From NCBI GenBank assembly GCA_009760855.2, contig WPIO01000009.1:7167001-7231000 (forward strand): a stretch of 64,000 bases of DNA, given 5' to 3'. The stretch comes from Cristatella mucedo (lineage: Eukaryota; Bryozoa; Phylactolaemata; Cristatellidae). Position 1 is the stretch's first letter; each line of letters starts with the position of its first letter. The notes beneath the pieces were generated by a model. The model ran no database searches. It saw only the letters and a program-made list of their open reading frames with translations, and had not been told where the DNA came from. Of this stretch, positions 36,901-45,794 are shown in pieces. A program made the position numbers and the translations under genes.

Positions 36901-39480
36901 CCCCCCCAAAGAGAGCTTGATCTCTATTTAGGCGCTTCACATATGCCACGGGGCTCCTCGACCCCACGAGCTACCAGACTTTGGTCGGGGCCAGCACCTT
37001 AACCGCTGGACCAAACCAGCTTGGCGAGCCTGCTCGGAGAAGATACTCAAGGGTGACCCGATCACGGCAATGCCTCTATGCAACCACAGTTCAGATATTA
37101 CCTAATAATGTTCCAAACAGTACCCTCTGAGATCTTTAGCCGCCTCGCGAGTGATAGGTTTTAAGGACCATCTCCGTGCAGCGACATCAAAACTGCTCTA
37201 GAATGCTCAGAAAGGTGTGCAGCTGGAGACATGTTCCAGGTACATCGGCTCATTATTGGCCGAGGCATCGGTGGTGATGAAATGAGCCAAAATATGTTTT
37301 GGGTGGCATCTACAGGAAGGGTTAGATAGTCATGTGACCACGCCTTTCCCCATCTGTTTGTATAGGAACCGTCGACTCGGTTGCCGACAAATGCAGCTAT
37401 TTACTAAGCCGAGCATTGCAAACTGCAACTTATTGCAAAATTATCTTGACAGATTGTTACAATTTAATAGTTACTGTAGCTTAATGATTTACTTGAATAC
37501 TGTCACTAGCAACAACCGAACTCAGATCGATGGACCAAGTGCGTGGAAACCTTTGGAGAGCAGTGTAAATCTCTTTCTAGGCAGTTCTTGTTGGCTAGAA
37601 AGTAAGCATTTCATTGGTAAGCGATAATAAGCTGCATAGGCGCACATTCTGTAAGCTTATTTAGGGTGATTTGTTGTTAGGATTAGGTGGTAAATGATCT
37701 CAGTCTGTAGTGAGTCCCAATTAGGTACATGGGAAGTGGCTGTCACTGTCTACCAAGGATTTGATCTTATTGAGAGGTACGGCTAAATGGACGTGGATCA
37801 GAGGAGATGTGATGGAGGGAAAGCTGATGAAGGGTAAGTAATTTCAGATTGGTAAGCTAGAGGGTGATGAGGCCTTAAAGGTAATGTGGCAGTTACAACA
37901 CTGGTGACAGATAAGCCTAGCTGCCGAGTTGTGTGCCATCTTTAAGCGTATTATTCCACAGGCCGGGAAAGCTATCGTGCGAGAGTTCAACTGTCTTACC
38001 CTGATCTGTACATCTTTCAATAATAAGAAAGTTAGCTGCCATATGTTGCTAATGTAGGAAATGCAAGCTGCTGGGAAGTTGAGAGAGTGAGGTACTGCAA
38101 GATCTAAGTGACGTACTGCAAAATCAAACCACAGGTATTGCTCTGGGCTATCTGCATATAAATAAAAGCCAGGATTGTTCTTGGTGGTGACATCTGTGAG
38201 AGGGGGGTTGTATGTTCTGAAAGTAAGACAATAGGAGTATCAAGAAAATATTTTAAAACTGGGATCAGAAGTTCTGACGACTTCTGCATGAAAGAAAAAA
38301 TGATTGTGCAAACCACGTCTAACCCGGATGTAAACCAGAAGCAGCAAATCTAAAAACAAATATGATAATAATTTACCGATCTCTGTATTATATGAGACTT
38401 GTATCCCAACTTGTCGAACCTTGGTCGATCACAATCACGTGCTTGAAGCTTGTTCAGGTGCATTCTTGTGAATACAGCTTGGTTTCTAGGGTCGGTTAGT
38501 ACCTTGTAAATACCATAACTCGGCTAATACTTCACGCCCGGAGTGAAATTTGAAATGCGAGTTCAGCACTGCTTGTTTTACACGAATCTGGAAAATTTTC
38601 TGATTTTGATTGGATACATTTTGCTCTATATATCCACGATTACGGAAAATACAGCTCCGGGGCGTTTGATGGCATGTACAGCAAAATGTATCCAACCGAA
38701 ATCAGAAATGTAAATTTGCCCATAATCTTCTTCGAATTGGGGACCAGCATGTAGGGCGTTGACATAGCTTGACTTTCCCACGTTTGCAGTTGAGATAAAA
38801 AAAAATTGAAAGAGCACAGTGCATTCATTTTTAACAAGCATGTTTCCCATTGTGCTTATTGGGCCTTTGACGACCAAGGCATGCTATAGCTTTTTTTGAC
38901 TCTCAGATCGTCTGGTGTTAAGCACTGGTTTACTCAGCCCATTACTTGCAGTTCCTATAGGCTGGCTGAGGCTAGCGTCTTCCCTCAATATCTTTCCAGT
39001 CGGTCTCAAGTACACCGAGTTTGGCTGTCTATGCTGTGCTCGTGTAAATGTACTGTGCTTAGCTTGTCGCATAGCATGAATGCCTTAGGGATGGGGGAGA
39101 CTTGCTGCAGTCCCCCCCCACCAATTCGAAGGACAGGCAACTAAGCATTCCGCCAAGGTTTGAGTTTAGCCTTCTTGAAATATTCCAGCGAGCGTTATCC
39201 TCGTTGTCAGTGGTTGCACTTAAGCCTTTCGTGCTCCTCGCTGCATACAAGTTTGAGGTGTCGTAGCGGAATGCATTTACATTCTGTAAACCATTGCTTT
39301 TTCTTCCCTGTAGCTAGTCATCGGGACCAAGCCCGAAGGCAATTACGGTGCATGATTTTTTTTCTGCTACAGTTCTGTTCATCTTGCCATCAGCAGATTC
39401 ATCGCAATGCTCCAATTTGTCCACTGTGTAAGGCCAAGTCGCATTCCCGAAATCCGAAGAAAGGGAAAAAGAAAGAATGA
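24378..39480 (+). CDS. ZC4H2: ZC4H2, C4H2-type zinc finger protein, complete gene with five exons
   Basis: Seen: exons 24378-24433, 29751-29922, 36142-36353, 36550-36799 and 39373-39480 join in phases 2, 0, 2, 0 to give 265 residues. The N-terminal half is a long charged helix ([19 protein letters not shown], then [40 protein letters not shown]) expected to form a coiled coil. The C-terminus is the C4H2 finger C-x2-CH-x4-H-x5-C-x2-C ([18 protein letters not shown]) and a basic KKGKKKE tail. Known: ZC4H2 is a conserved animal nuclear protein that stabilises RNF220 and acts in neural development; the vertebrate protein is about 224 residues. Odd: exons 3-4 hold a Gly/Ala/Ser/Asp-rich insert that accounts for the extra length. 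Introns hold only repeats. A competing first exon is listed separately. Confidence 0.95.
24860..25660 (-). mobile_element. LINE A 3' portion, possibly two copies joined
   Basis: It begins with AATAATAATAGTAATACATT and the hairpin, whose arm is expanded to CTCAGTCTCTCTCTCTCTC. LINE C-terminal coding complement follows. The sequence CATCTTTTTACGTGTCCTCG..GTCAGAGGGTGTCGTGACAT repeats the earlier CTTTTTAAATGTCTTCATGTC segment, suggesting a second copy from about 25260. It lies in ZC4H2 intron 1. Confidence 0.7.
25661..26250. other. ZC4H2 intron 1, nothing recognised
   Basis: Only a short (CTG)n run at about 25916-25929 stands out. No exon motif was seen on either strand. Confidence 0.4.
26255..26390 (+). 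mobile_element. SINE S1 copy followed by (TG)n
   Basis: The head has GCCCAGATGCTCACCTTTG and GAGGTCGTGGGCTCGAGCCC. The tail TTTGTGAAGCTCCTGGATAA, then TTCAGTTCTCTTAGGGTAC runs straight into a (TG)n tract. A partial duplication of the GACCGAGGTC segment lies inside the head. Confidence 0.7.
26393..26466. repeat. (TG)n microsatellite
   Basis: About 37 TG units directly attached to the 3' end of the S1 SINE. Confidence 0.98.
27190..27275 (+). mobile_element. LINE A 3' tail with (ATT)n
   Basis: GCGGCAAATGTAAAGCGCC, AGAAAGAGATTGAG, TTCTCTGAGGGCGCTTTA and then (ATT)n. This is one of the cleanest copies of the hairpin tail. Confidence 0.85.
27276..28956. other. ZC4H2 intron 1, nothing recognised
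   Basis: No conserved frame. A poly-C run lies at about 28256-28265. The last 500 bases are moderately GC-rich and precede the possible alternative first exon. Confidence 0.4.
28957..29021 (+). CDS. Possible alternative first exon of ZC4H2
   Basis: An ATG at 28957 opens a 21-codon frame ([17 protein letters not shown]..) that ends at a strong donor, TCAG|GTGAGG, in the same phase (2) as ZC4H2 exon 1. Splicing to 29751 would stay in frame. It has a loose M-A..KL..LR resemblance to exon 1. There is no second line of evidence, so it may be a chance frame. Confidence 0.3.
29030..29740. other. ZC4H2 intron between the alternative first exon and exon 2
   Basis: Nothing recognised. The pyrimidine-rich TTTTTTGGACCCACCTCTTT leads to the exon 2 acceptor. 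Confidence 0.4.
29751..29922 (+). CDS. ZC4H2: ZC4H2 exon 2: coiled-coil core
   Basis: The acceptor is CGTTCCAG before 29751 and the donor is AACGGT|GTAAGT. The peptide [48 protein letters not shown] is unmistakable for ZC4H2, with LLQEK and LRLIHADIN nearly invariant. A competing GT two bases earlier would break the phase match with exon 3. Confidence 0.95.
30084..30185. repeat. Compound (TG)n-(TA)n microsatellite
   Basis: TG units then alternating TA tracts, interrupted by TTTATGTGAA twice, in ZC4H2 intron 2. Confidence 0.95.
30405..30465 (+). mobile_element. LINE A 3' tail fragment
   Basis: TTTGCAGCAAATGTCAAGTG, CCTAGAAAGAGATTGAGCTC and TCTGAGGGCGCACTACGATT. Confidence 0.75.
31035..31150 (-). 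mobile_element. SINE S1 copy with poly-C run
   Basis: The plus strand reads a run of about 11 C, CCTAAGAGAACTTGATCTC and CAGGCACTCCACCTATGCC. GGAGCCCACGACCTTGGTCA and AAGCATCTTAACCCCGCC, the complement of the tRNA-like head, follow. Confidence 0.75.
31215..31735 (-). mobile_element. LINE A 3' portion, first part
   Basis: AATAATGATAATAACGACATT and CCAAAGAGAAATAAGTCTC open a minus-strand LINE end. GAGCATACAAACTGAAGGCAT and the complement of its C-terminal coding region follow. It is interrupted by an S2-like SINE and resumes at about 31965. Confidence 0.65.
31745..31925 (+). mobile_element. SINE S2-like insertion inside LINE A
   Basis: A box-B-like GGGTTCAAGTC is followed by a decayed body and the S2 3' end TATAGAAAATGAGGCTGTTA, AATCAGCTGGTC. 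LINE A sequence lies on both sides in the same orientation. Confidence 0.6.
31965..32175 (-). mobile_element. LINE A 3' portion, second part
   Basis: TTGTCACGAATGCATGGACC, AGCTTGAATGTGGTATCCTT and TATCTAAGGAAGCCC match 42295-42350 of another LINE A copy, where the strand encodes the RT segment after LVHAFVTSRLDFC. Confidence 0.7.
32535..32605 (-). mobile_element. LINE A 3' tail fragment
   Basis: AATAATAATAATTATAATAC and AAAGCGCCCTCAGAGAACTC, AATCTCTTTCTAGGCG: the complemented hairpin tail. Confidence 0.8.
32780..32898 (+). mobile_element. LINE A 3' tail with (ATT)n
   Basis: CAGCAAATGTAAAGCGCC, AGAGAGAGATTAAG, TTCTCTGAGGGCGCTTTATC and ATTATTATT. Together with 32535-32605 it frames about 180 bp as oppositely oriented tails. 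Confidence 0.85.
33375..33995 (+). mobile_element. LINE A 3' end: RT C-terminus, hairpin tail and (ATT)n
   Basis: The plus strand reads the decayed LINE C-terminus (LAPAYLSDL, then ILWRPCI and APKA, in more than one frame). TTTGCAGCAAATGTGAAGCA, CCTAGAAAGAGATTGAG and about 14 ATT units follow at 33950-33994. It lies in ZC4H2 intron 2. Confidence 0.85.
34000..34890 (+). mobile_element. LINE A 3' portion, more decayed copy
   Basis: Frames encode [20 protein letters not shown], then [19 protein letters not shown], then a C-terminal segment and the tail GTGAAGTGCCTAGAAAGAG. It lies directly downstream of another copy in the same orientation. Confidence 0.8.
34891..35455. other. ZC4H2 intron 2, no confident feature
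   Basis: Short frames such as the plus-strand frame at 34982-35179 lack family motifs. I see no exon. Confidence 0.35.
35460..35770 (-). mobile_element. LINE A RT fragment, strongly decayed
   Basis: The minus strand keeps traces of the Q/D-P-L-L-F-T and F-H-F-Y-A-N/D-D-T motifs (complement near 35515-35620), matching 8380-8520 in order. Confidence 0.5.
36142..36353 (+). CDS. ZC4H2: ZC4H2 exon 3: end of coiled coil
   Basis: The acceptor is CTGGCGCAG before 36142. It encodes [19 protein letters not shown], then [16 protein letters not shown], then IGLGRL, matching the IKQSE..L.EYKPLK..VD.LR..LGL.RL block of ZC4H2. An Ala/Ser-rich stretch follows. The donor is AGCTG|GTGAGC (phase 2). Confidence 0.9.
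36472..36549 (+). promoter_or_regulatory. Alternative-acceptor segment of ZC4H2 exon 4
   Basis: An in-frame, stop-free 78-base segment lies between two usable acceptors (CCACTCCAG and GCTGCCAG). The upstream acceptor has the better pyrimidine tract (CCGTTCCTCCCACCGCTCCA). Inclusion would add 26 residues to the linker. Confidence 0.4.
36550..36799 (+). CDS. ZC4H2: ZC4H2 exon 4: variable low-complexity linker
   Basis: The donor ATGAAG|GTAAGA fixes the 3' end after [12 protein letters not shown], equivalent to the conserved FRQQPPPMK before the zinc finger. Upstream is a Gly/Ala/Asp-rich linker. Two in-phase acceptors fit: GCTGCCAG before 36550 (used here) and CCACTCCAG before 36472, which adds 26 codons. 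The linker is far longer than in vertebrates and GC-rich. Confidence 0.8.
36885..37030 (-). mobile_element. SINE S1 copy with poly-C run
   Basis: C-rich tract, AAAGAGAGCTTGATCTC, TAGGCGCTTCACATATGCC, then CAGACTTTGGTCGGGGCCAG and CACCTTAACCGCTGGACCAA (complement of box A). It lies just after the donor of ZC4H2 exon 4. Confidence 0.75.
37540..38335 (-). mobile_element. LINE A 3' portion, decayed
   Basis: Complemented LINE segments follow in order: GGTACGGCTAAATGGACGTG, GAGGCCTTAAAGGTAATGTG, ACTGGTGACAGATAAGCC, and the YADD region complement at 38130-38220 (TGCATATAAATAAAAGCCAGG). It lies in the ZC4H2 intron before the last exon. Confidence 0.55.
38336..39372. other. ZC4H2 intron 4, distal part
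   Basis: Near 38560-38720 a short imperfect inverted repeat is built from TTTCTGATTTTGATTGGATAC and its complement. No exon was seen besides exon 5. Confidence 0.4.
39373..39480 (+). CDS. ZC4H2: ZC4H2 exon 5: C4H2 zinc finger and stop
   Basis: The acceptor is TTTTCTGCTACAG before 39373. It encodes [20 protein letters not shown], then [15 protein letters not shown] and TGA at 39478. Four Cys and two His in C-x2-CH-x4-H-x5-C-x2-C spacing form the domain that names the family, and the basic end resembles a nuclear localisation signal. The vertebrate finger differs by only a few residues. Confidence 0.97.
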   Translation, partial: FCSSCHQQIHRNAPICPLCKAKSHSRNPKKGKKKE

Positions 39481-40295
39481 CAATCTCGGCCTGTACTTAA
39501 GTCGTCGCAGGCTCGTCTATGGCTCTAGTGTGATCGATTGGCATTAAGGTGACATGCCTGCTGCTCCTGTGTCAGCTGTTCGTACTCGGGCAGCTTTTTT
39601 TTCTGTGTCAAGACGTGATTTCTATCTCATTTCTTGCATGTTTCATTCGGCCACCGAGTGGTCAAATATATCTTGATGCAAGCAATGTGTTGTCTTCATT
39701 CAGGCAATGTGTTGTCTTCACACTACACTCTGAGGCAGTTTGTTTGCATCACGTCTCCAATTTGTGTGGTCCAATATTTTACCAAAATTCTTATTAATTT
39801 TGGGGGCATTCAGCCTCCTATTGTAAATGTAGAATAAGTAGGATCACTTGACTGTGTGAGTCATTAGTCTAGATCTGGAGGCATGTGCAGCAGCCTGGAT
39901 GTATATGCTTGACATACTGTGGTAAGTGTCGCGTTTTAAAAAATTTCAGTGCATGTACACGAGCCTTTTTAGGACTTTCCATACTCGCTAGTTACGATGG
40001 CAGTCAGTAGCATCCCAGATTGACCAATGTTGTTGCTTTACTCGGGATTTTCCTGAGAGCTTCTGAGTCAACTCAGCTGCTTAGCCAGTGTGTGCAGGTG
40101 CCCCGGAGTTTTTCCGAAAGCATTGCTGAAACCGCGATGAAACTAACGATATAGTGCAATCTGAAATTGAAATTGTTTGTATTAGTGAGCTAGCTGACTT
40201 GCATATGGTATAGCTTCTCAAAAATCATGTATTGGTGGTAAGAAGAAAGCATAAAATCGGCTGCAATCTGTAGGTTGCTGCACCCAGTGTAAGCT
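39481..40295 (+). other. Probable ZC4H2 3' untranslated region and flank
   Basis: The sequence follows the stop at 39478-39480. It contains a 17-base GCAATGTGTTGTCTTCA repeated at 39682 and 39704. No clear AATAAA cleavage signal was noticed close by, so the transcript end is uncertain. Confidence 0.4.
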
Positions 40296-40299
40296 TAAA

Positions 40300-40605
40300 A
40301 GAAAGGATTGAAGGATAATAATAATAATATATTTGTATAGCACCCTCAGAGAATTGATTATCTTTCTAGATACTTTATAGATGCTGCAAAGAAAGTATTA
40401 CCAAATGTTTGGTGGTAACTTCCTCAAGCAGCAGGAATAGTGTAAGGAGGTACATGTATGCGTTGAACGGATCACAAAGACCCGCCATATGCTGTAATAA
40501 ACATGTACGCTTTAAGCTTCTTTTTAAATGTCTTCATGTCAAGGGATGTTGTGAAATGCAGTTAGCGAGTTCCAGGTTTTGGGAGCATAGCAGCTAAATG
40601 TACAG
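40300..40605 (-). mobile_element. LINE A 3' end fragment
   Basis: AATAATAATAATATATTTGT, the hairpin CTCAGAGAATTGATTATCTT, TGGTGGTAACTTCCTCAAGC and TTTTTAAATGTCTTCATGTC. It matches 16385-16690 and 24860 onward. Confidence 0.8.
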
Positions 40606-40844
40606 TGAGCCGTATGGGTCCTTCCTTGACCTTGCTAGGCCATGCCTACCCCCACCCTCTGCAGCCAAGCTGCCCCCCCCCCCGATCCGATGTCCCGATT
40701 GTGACCTGTCACACTGTAAGTCAGTGCGTTCAAAGCTCAATAGAAATTCTTGGTGGATAGTGTTAGTGTTACAATTTAGTTCATAGGCCCCGAGTATCAG
40801 GCGAATCTTTTGTGACTTTTCGCAATCGTAGAAAAAATTTCTTT

Positions 40845-41235
40845 ATAATAATAATAATGCACTTGATAAAGCACCAGCAGAGAACTCAGTCTCTTTCTAG
40901 GCGCTTTACATTTGCTGCAAAGGGAAACGCGATTGAATCGTGAGTAATGTCATTCATAATAAGCAACATGAATAACAGGGTTAGGGGTGATATGCACAAG
41001 GTCAGCATGCAACTGTGGTTAGTGGCAGCATGCAGTGTCAGCACACATAAGCACATGAAGGACGAATCAAAAGGTCCCACTAAATGCTGGCCTAAATAGG
41101 TGTTTTGAAGTTCTTTTTAAATGTGGTCAAGTCAGGGGATGTTCTGACGCAAGTCGGAGTGAGTTCCAGGCTTTGGGAGCATACAAACTAAATGCACTAT
41201 CTCCAAAGGATTTGAGGTTTGTACGAGGTATTGGT
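40845..41235 (-). mobile_element. LINE A copy interrupted by LINE B, part 1 (3' side)
   Basis: AATAATAATAATGCACTTG, the hairpin CAGAGAACTCAGTCTCTTTC, TAGGCGCTTTACATTTGCTG and the complement of the C-terminal coding region up to GGATTTGAGGTTTG. The matching continuation is at 41986. Confidence 0.85.
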
Positions 41236-41985
41236 AAGCTGTTGGACAATTTTAAAAGCTTCATTCAGAAGACTGCTTCTACGGCTAGCCATCACGTCCG
41301 ATCCGTATCCAAGATTAGGAGCTGTCTCCCACAGTTGCTTGTAAAAAACTTAACTAGCTCCTTATTTCTGTCTCGGCTTGATTATTGTAATTCCCTTTGG
41401 CTGGGTGCCAAAGAAAACTATTAGGCCACTGCAGCAGACTATTAATACGGCTGTAAGGCTAGTTTTCAAGTCCCAGCGGTTTGAGCACGTGTCTCTTCTG
41501 CTAAAAGAGTTAGGATGGATGCCGGTTGAGCAGCAGGTACAGAGCTAAGTTCTTAAGCTGACCACAAGGCCCACCACGGCTAGGCTCCTCTATACCTAGC
41601 TGAACTGTTGCATCAATTTCAGCCTCTTCGCGACCTCAGGTCCTGCGTGGACAATAAATTAGCTGTCCCATTCCTCCGCTTGAAGACCTTTGGCGACAGA
41701 AGCTTTAGATCTGCAGGTCCTAGACTGTGGAGCTCGCTTCCACAATTCTTAAGCAAGGACAGTTACTCTTCTACTGCCGTCTATGGCTCATCCTTTTCAG
41801 CGGTCCTGAGCTGCTACTTCTATGCTGCTCACCACCTCAACTGCTCTCCTGATTCTGCTATGCTTCCCACTTTCTCTTTGTTGCGTGAGACTAAGTCGGT
41901 TGGCTACCGAATGCGTACCGAAAGCCGCTTAGGCTGAGTGCGCTATACAAAACTCTCCTGCGTAACACCCACATGGTCTGTATGA
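41236..41985 (+). mobile_element. LINE family B fragment inserted in LINE A
   Basis: The plus strand reads RIGKLLDNF-like sequence, then SRLDYCNSLWLGA, then LKTFGDRSFRSAGPRLWSSLP, and ends with a tail holding GTATGACTTTGTGGAGTTAC and AGACGGAGAAACATCA. The RT C-terminus and tail differ from family A. It is broken by stops. Confidence 0.8.
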
Positions 41986-42445
41986 CTTTGTGGAGTTACA
42001 GACGGAGAAACATCACATTCCGAAAAGCTGGTGGTACGATGCTTAGCCTGGTGAGGGAGATCTGAGAGATAGGCTGGAGCCAAAGAATGCAGTGACCTAA
42101 AAGAGCAATAAAACCTTGAAGTCGATGCGTTGCTTGACTGGGAGCCAGTGCAGGCCTGCGAGAAGTGGTGTGATGTGTAAACTGCAGCGCTCACGACTGA
42201 CAAGCCCAGCTGAGAAGTTTTTCGCCAGCTGTAATCGCCTGATTGCACATGCCGGTAGGCCAGCAAGCAGTGAGCTACAGAAGTCAAGACGGGATGTCAC
42301 AAATGCATTGACCAACTTGGACGTGGTATCCTTATCTAAACAAGCCGGAATTTAAGCAATGTTATGTAGCTGAAAGTAGGCAGACTTGATTTTGGAGCTG
42401 ATATGGTCGTCAAACGAGAGGTCACTTTGGAACATGACACCTAGA
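41986..42445 (-). mobile_element. LINE A copy interrupted by LINE B, part 2
   Basis: ATTCCGAAAAGCTGGTGGTA, CGATGCTTAGCCTGGTGAGG and the complement of LVNAFVTSRLDFCSSLLAGL show the RT C-terminal third on the minus strand. It continues part 1 in order. Confidence 0.85.
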
Positions 42446-43060
42446 TTACTACTTCACAGTGCTGTTGGCTGAGTGGTTCAACATTCCTGGTAGCATGCAC
42501 CCCGATATTTTGAAATTGCCCTGCTGACTGGGCATTTTCAATGGTGTCTACACAAAGCTGTCGCGTACGGTAAAAAAAATGAAAAGACTACACAAATGTG
42601 CATGGTCAACTGTAATGGAGTCGGTTCTAATCATAGTTTGTGCACTGCCGTACCCCTCGAGCCCACTTACTCCGGTGCCTTTCTTCAAAGCAGTTAGTGT
42701 TGGGCTCGTTACTGAATGGGTAAAGCTTTTCCAGCCGATTATGGGCTAGCTTAACCATACTGTCTGTTCGCTCTTTTTGTCTTCATGTCCGTATCATGTT
42801 TAACTAACTTCTCTACAAGTAGCTAAAAGCGTAATTGTTGTTGCTTGACCTGCATGTCCATGCAGGTTGGCTGTCAGCTAACTCGATTCTGCTGAGGAAG
42901 CTTGGGGCAATTCATTCCTACATTACCTCAGTTTATTTGCTGGTTGCACCATCAATGCGTGAGAATGGGGACAGCATTAAAGACATTATCACCATTATGT
43001 TCCTTATGTGCTCAACTTTGTTTCTTTCGGCTTGAGGTAGGCTACTGCTGCTTTTTTTGA
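42446..43060. other. Intergenic, nothing recognised
   Basis: No conserved frame or element was identified. Confidence 0.4.
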
Positions 43061-43067
43061 TAGGTTG

Positions 43068-43072
<5 letters not shown>

Positions 43073-43166
<94 letters not shown>

Positions 43167-43204
43167 GCCCTCTCCTCTCTCTCTCTCTCTCTCTCGCTCG
43201 CTCG
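43073..43204. repeat. (TC)n microsatellite with CTCG interruptions
   Basis: TC units interrupted by CTCG at several places. The SLSLSRSLSL and ERERER frames are artefacts. Confidence 0.97.
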
Positions 43205-43415
43205 CTCTCGTACGAAGGCGGAATAAAGTCGTACCCTGACAATGCGTTTTTTAACATCCACCACGAATATACACCCCAACACGTACCATGCTGCTGTACA
43301 GTTGGCACGATCTTACTACATTTCATGATATCGATGTTCTTCGGACTACCATTATTCAAGCTCACCTCTTCTTTAGTCCTGTTGTAGCTGATAAAGTATT
43401 CAACGTTTCAGTTTA

Positions 43416-44066
43416 CAGTCGTCCCACTTCGCGCTTCGACTTTCGCGGCTTCACTTTATCGTGGATTTTTCAAATACAGGCATATTCATTAAAGAGATGA
43501 TCGAGATAGTGAAAATGATAAAGCGTGCTCTCGGTTGTCTGAGTCCATTATACTCCGCTGTATTACAATAAAAAGTAAAATTAATATACTTATGGTCTGT
43601 AGATCTATGTATTCGAGCACCCCTGCATACCCTTGACCGCCAGGTGCAGCCACTCGACCATTCCTTTTGTGTGGGCAAGAATTTGTTTCCAAAAAATATG
43701 ATGTGGTGAAACCAAGGCAATCAGAGCGTGCTGTTCACTGTTATACTACCCTAGTGTAAGAACTTTATGTGAGTGTGTAATTAATTGTACGCTAATAATA
43801 CGATGTCTTTAACGTCTAATATGTCTTTTATTTTCTCTCATTCTGACTGATATATTGGTAAATAAAAGTGTAATGTGACTATTATTGTGTTACTTCATGT
43901 CCAGAGGGCTCTAATTGTGCTTAATACCATATTTAGAGGGTTGTAAACAGGTTTTTAATGCTCTCAACTAACGAAAATATTCGATTTATAAATAGAATCC
44001 TACTTTGCGGAAATTCATGTATCGAGGTAGAGTCTAGAACTGATTAACCTAAACGAGGGACGATTG
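43416..44066. mobile_element. Non-autonomous Tc1/mariner-like DNA transposon, 651 bp
   Basis: The left end CAGTCGTCCCACTTCGCGCT and the complement of the right end, CAATCGTCCCTCGTTTAGG, form terminal inverted repeats. The left flank is TA (43414-43415); the right flank is AA, a likely mutated TA. Subterminal TTCGACTTTCGCGG and a Tigger-like TATCGTGGATTTTTC support the call. No transposase frame is present. Confidence 0.72.
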
Positions 44067-44825
44067 AAGACGCCACTTGTATTCGTTATCAATTTGGCAA
44101 AGGTGTACGCAAGAGGAAAAATTAGACAAAATGGCAGCTAATGCTCGGAGCACGTCGCAAACGCGACACAATGGATGGCGATAGCTATTGTTTAGCCGTG
44201 CTCAGCCGTCTGGATAATACGGCCCAACCTGTCAAGCTTGTTGAATTGCTTATTTGAGCAGTAAGCAGCGTACGAGGCTGCACCCACTCGAAGCCCTGAG
44301 TCGTTGGCTCTCTCACAAGCGAAGCAGACAAAGCTGGTTGTGACGAATCGGCAGCAGCTGAGCTCTGTAGCTGCCCATCTGGTACAATTGAGTTCTACCA
44401 ACGAACGTTGCCTTCGTACATGCAGTCGCATCGAGTTTTTACTCGAACGGCATGCTTTCTCGCGAAGAATGCAAACCAAGTAGATTCTTGTACGCCAGGG
44501 CTGCCACTTCGACAAGCTCTAATGTGTAAGTGCACGTGAAGCACGCGTCCAGCGAACGCACGCCGGCCTCCCATTCTTTTCGAGCCTCGAGCCTCAAGGA
44601 AAGGCGAACGTGCTTCGGAGAGATGGCTGGAAACCTCGAAGGACAACCCCACCCCCCCGGCCCGCCTGAAAGATGTCGAGTATGTAGGCGGTCCAGTTTA
44701 CGTCACGGCGGAAGATCTTTGGTGCCGCTGAGCTCTTCGGTGCCGATACTCTGCCCAGTCGGTCATAGTCGAGCAAACGTGCTCTTGGGGCGGCTCCTTT
44801 TCACCAGGCTTCCATTGACGGTGCT
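44067..44825. other. No confident gene
   Basis: Several overlapping short frames on both strands have no recognisable family. The minus-strand frame at 44776-44594 (RLGRVSAPKSSAAPKIFRRD) might be coding, but I find no convincing splice partner. Confidence 0.3.
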
Positions 44826-44831
44826 TCTCAC

Positions 44832-45085
44832 CTCGACCTTGCCCAGCGACGACGTCATCCAGAGGCGCTCGCTCGTCGGCGACGTCGTTCTGACTGCTGT
44901 CTGGGCGCGCTGCCGCCCTGGCCGAGCCGCTGGCAGCGGTGTCACGTGCATCGCCACGTCGGCTAGTTTGATATTCTTTGCCAGCGCCATCTTCGCCGTG
45001 AAAGTGTTCGCGGAACGCTCATTGACCGAGTCGGCGACCACCTTTCTGCCGACATCGGATGGACGTTCAGCCGGATCCTGCGCAC
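44832..45085 (-). CDS. Candidate downstream exon of the LRRC74-like gene
   Basis: The acceptor is TGTCTCCCGCAG before 45085 and the donor is GTCGAG|GTGAGA after 44832. The stop-free frame (AQDPAERPSDVGRKVVADSV, then ANTFTAKMALAKN) is in the phase (1) that exon 48728-48562 needs. The exon could instead read through to the stop at about 44763, making it terminal. There is no family similarity to confirm it, so membership is inferred from strand, phase and position alone. Confidence 0.35.
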
Positions 45086-45189
45086 CTGCGGGAGACAGAC
45101 AGTGTTTGCGATGGCTTGCTGGTCTGTGAGACCGGTGTAGCAGGCTTAAAACTCGGTAACGTAGCAACCGAAGAGAACGCACTATCGAA

Positions 45190-45790
45190 CTAGTCGCTTA
45201 TCTGCTGCTGCTTATCAAGCACTAACCTACGATCGGCGACCATCCTAAGCCAGAACTGGAGGCTAAGCTGTGCATCACTGGTGCTTCATGTATATGGCAG
45301 CAGAGGAGATTTAGTGGATTTCATCCTCCTTCCCATTAGCAGTGGGTATTAAAGGACTACCTGCAGCAGGACTTCAACTCAAAACATGCGTAGTGGTACG
45401 AGTGTTTCACAACTAGAAACCGCTAGCTCTGGCCATTACGGGCGCCGCCAGTTTCCATTGAATATCTTTGGTTCGCACAGCTACTAACAACGTTACGATT
45501 CTTGCCATCAAAAAATGCGGCAACTGCTATTATACGACTAGAGAACAACCGGTTTGCGTTTCGTTAAGAAGAGTCTGAAATAATGTGGGCGTCAATACAC
45601 GAACAATTTTTACCCATTCACCAATTTACTTAATTTTCTTGTACCTAAGCGTGAGGTGTTAGGAGCTCCAACTTTTTAGTACATCGTAAGAATATGGTCT
45701 AAGTCTTAAAATGCAGACCACGGTCAGCTCTGCGAACCTGTTAAGGAGTTGGAAAGGTGATCGCTAGGCAGATCTTGTGAGCATGATTAC
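45190..45790. other. Nothing recognised
   Basis: No conserved frame or repeat identified. Confidence 0.4.
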
Positions 45791-45794
45791 CGTC

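Noticed and set aside
44530-45129. Plus-strand frame of 199 residues
   Set aside because: It overlaps a minus-strand frame with better splice sites and has no recognisable domain; likely a GC-rich shadow.
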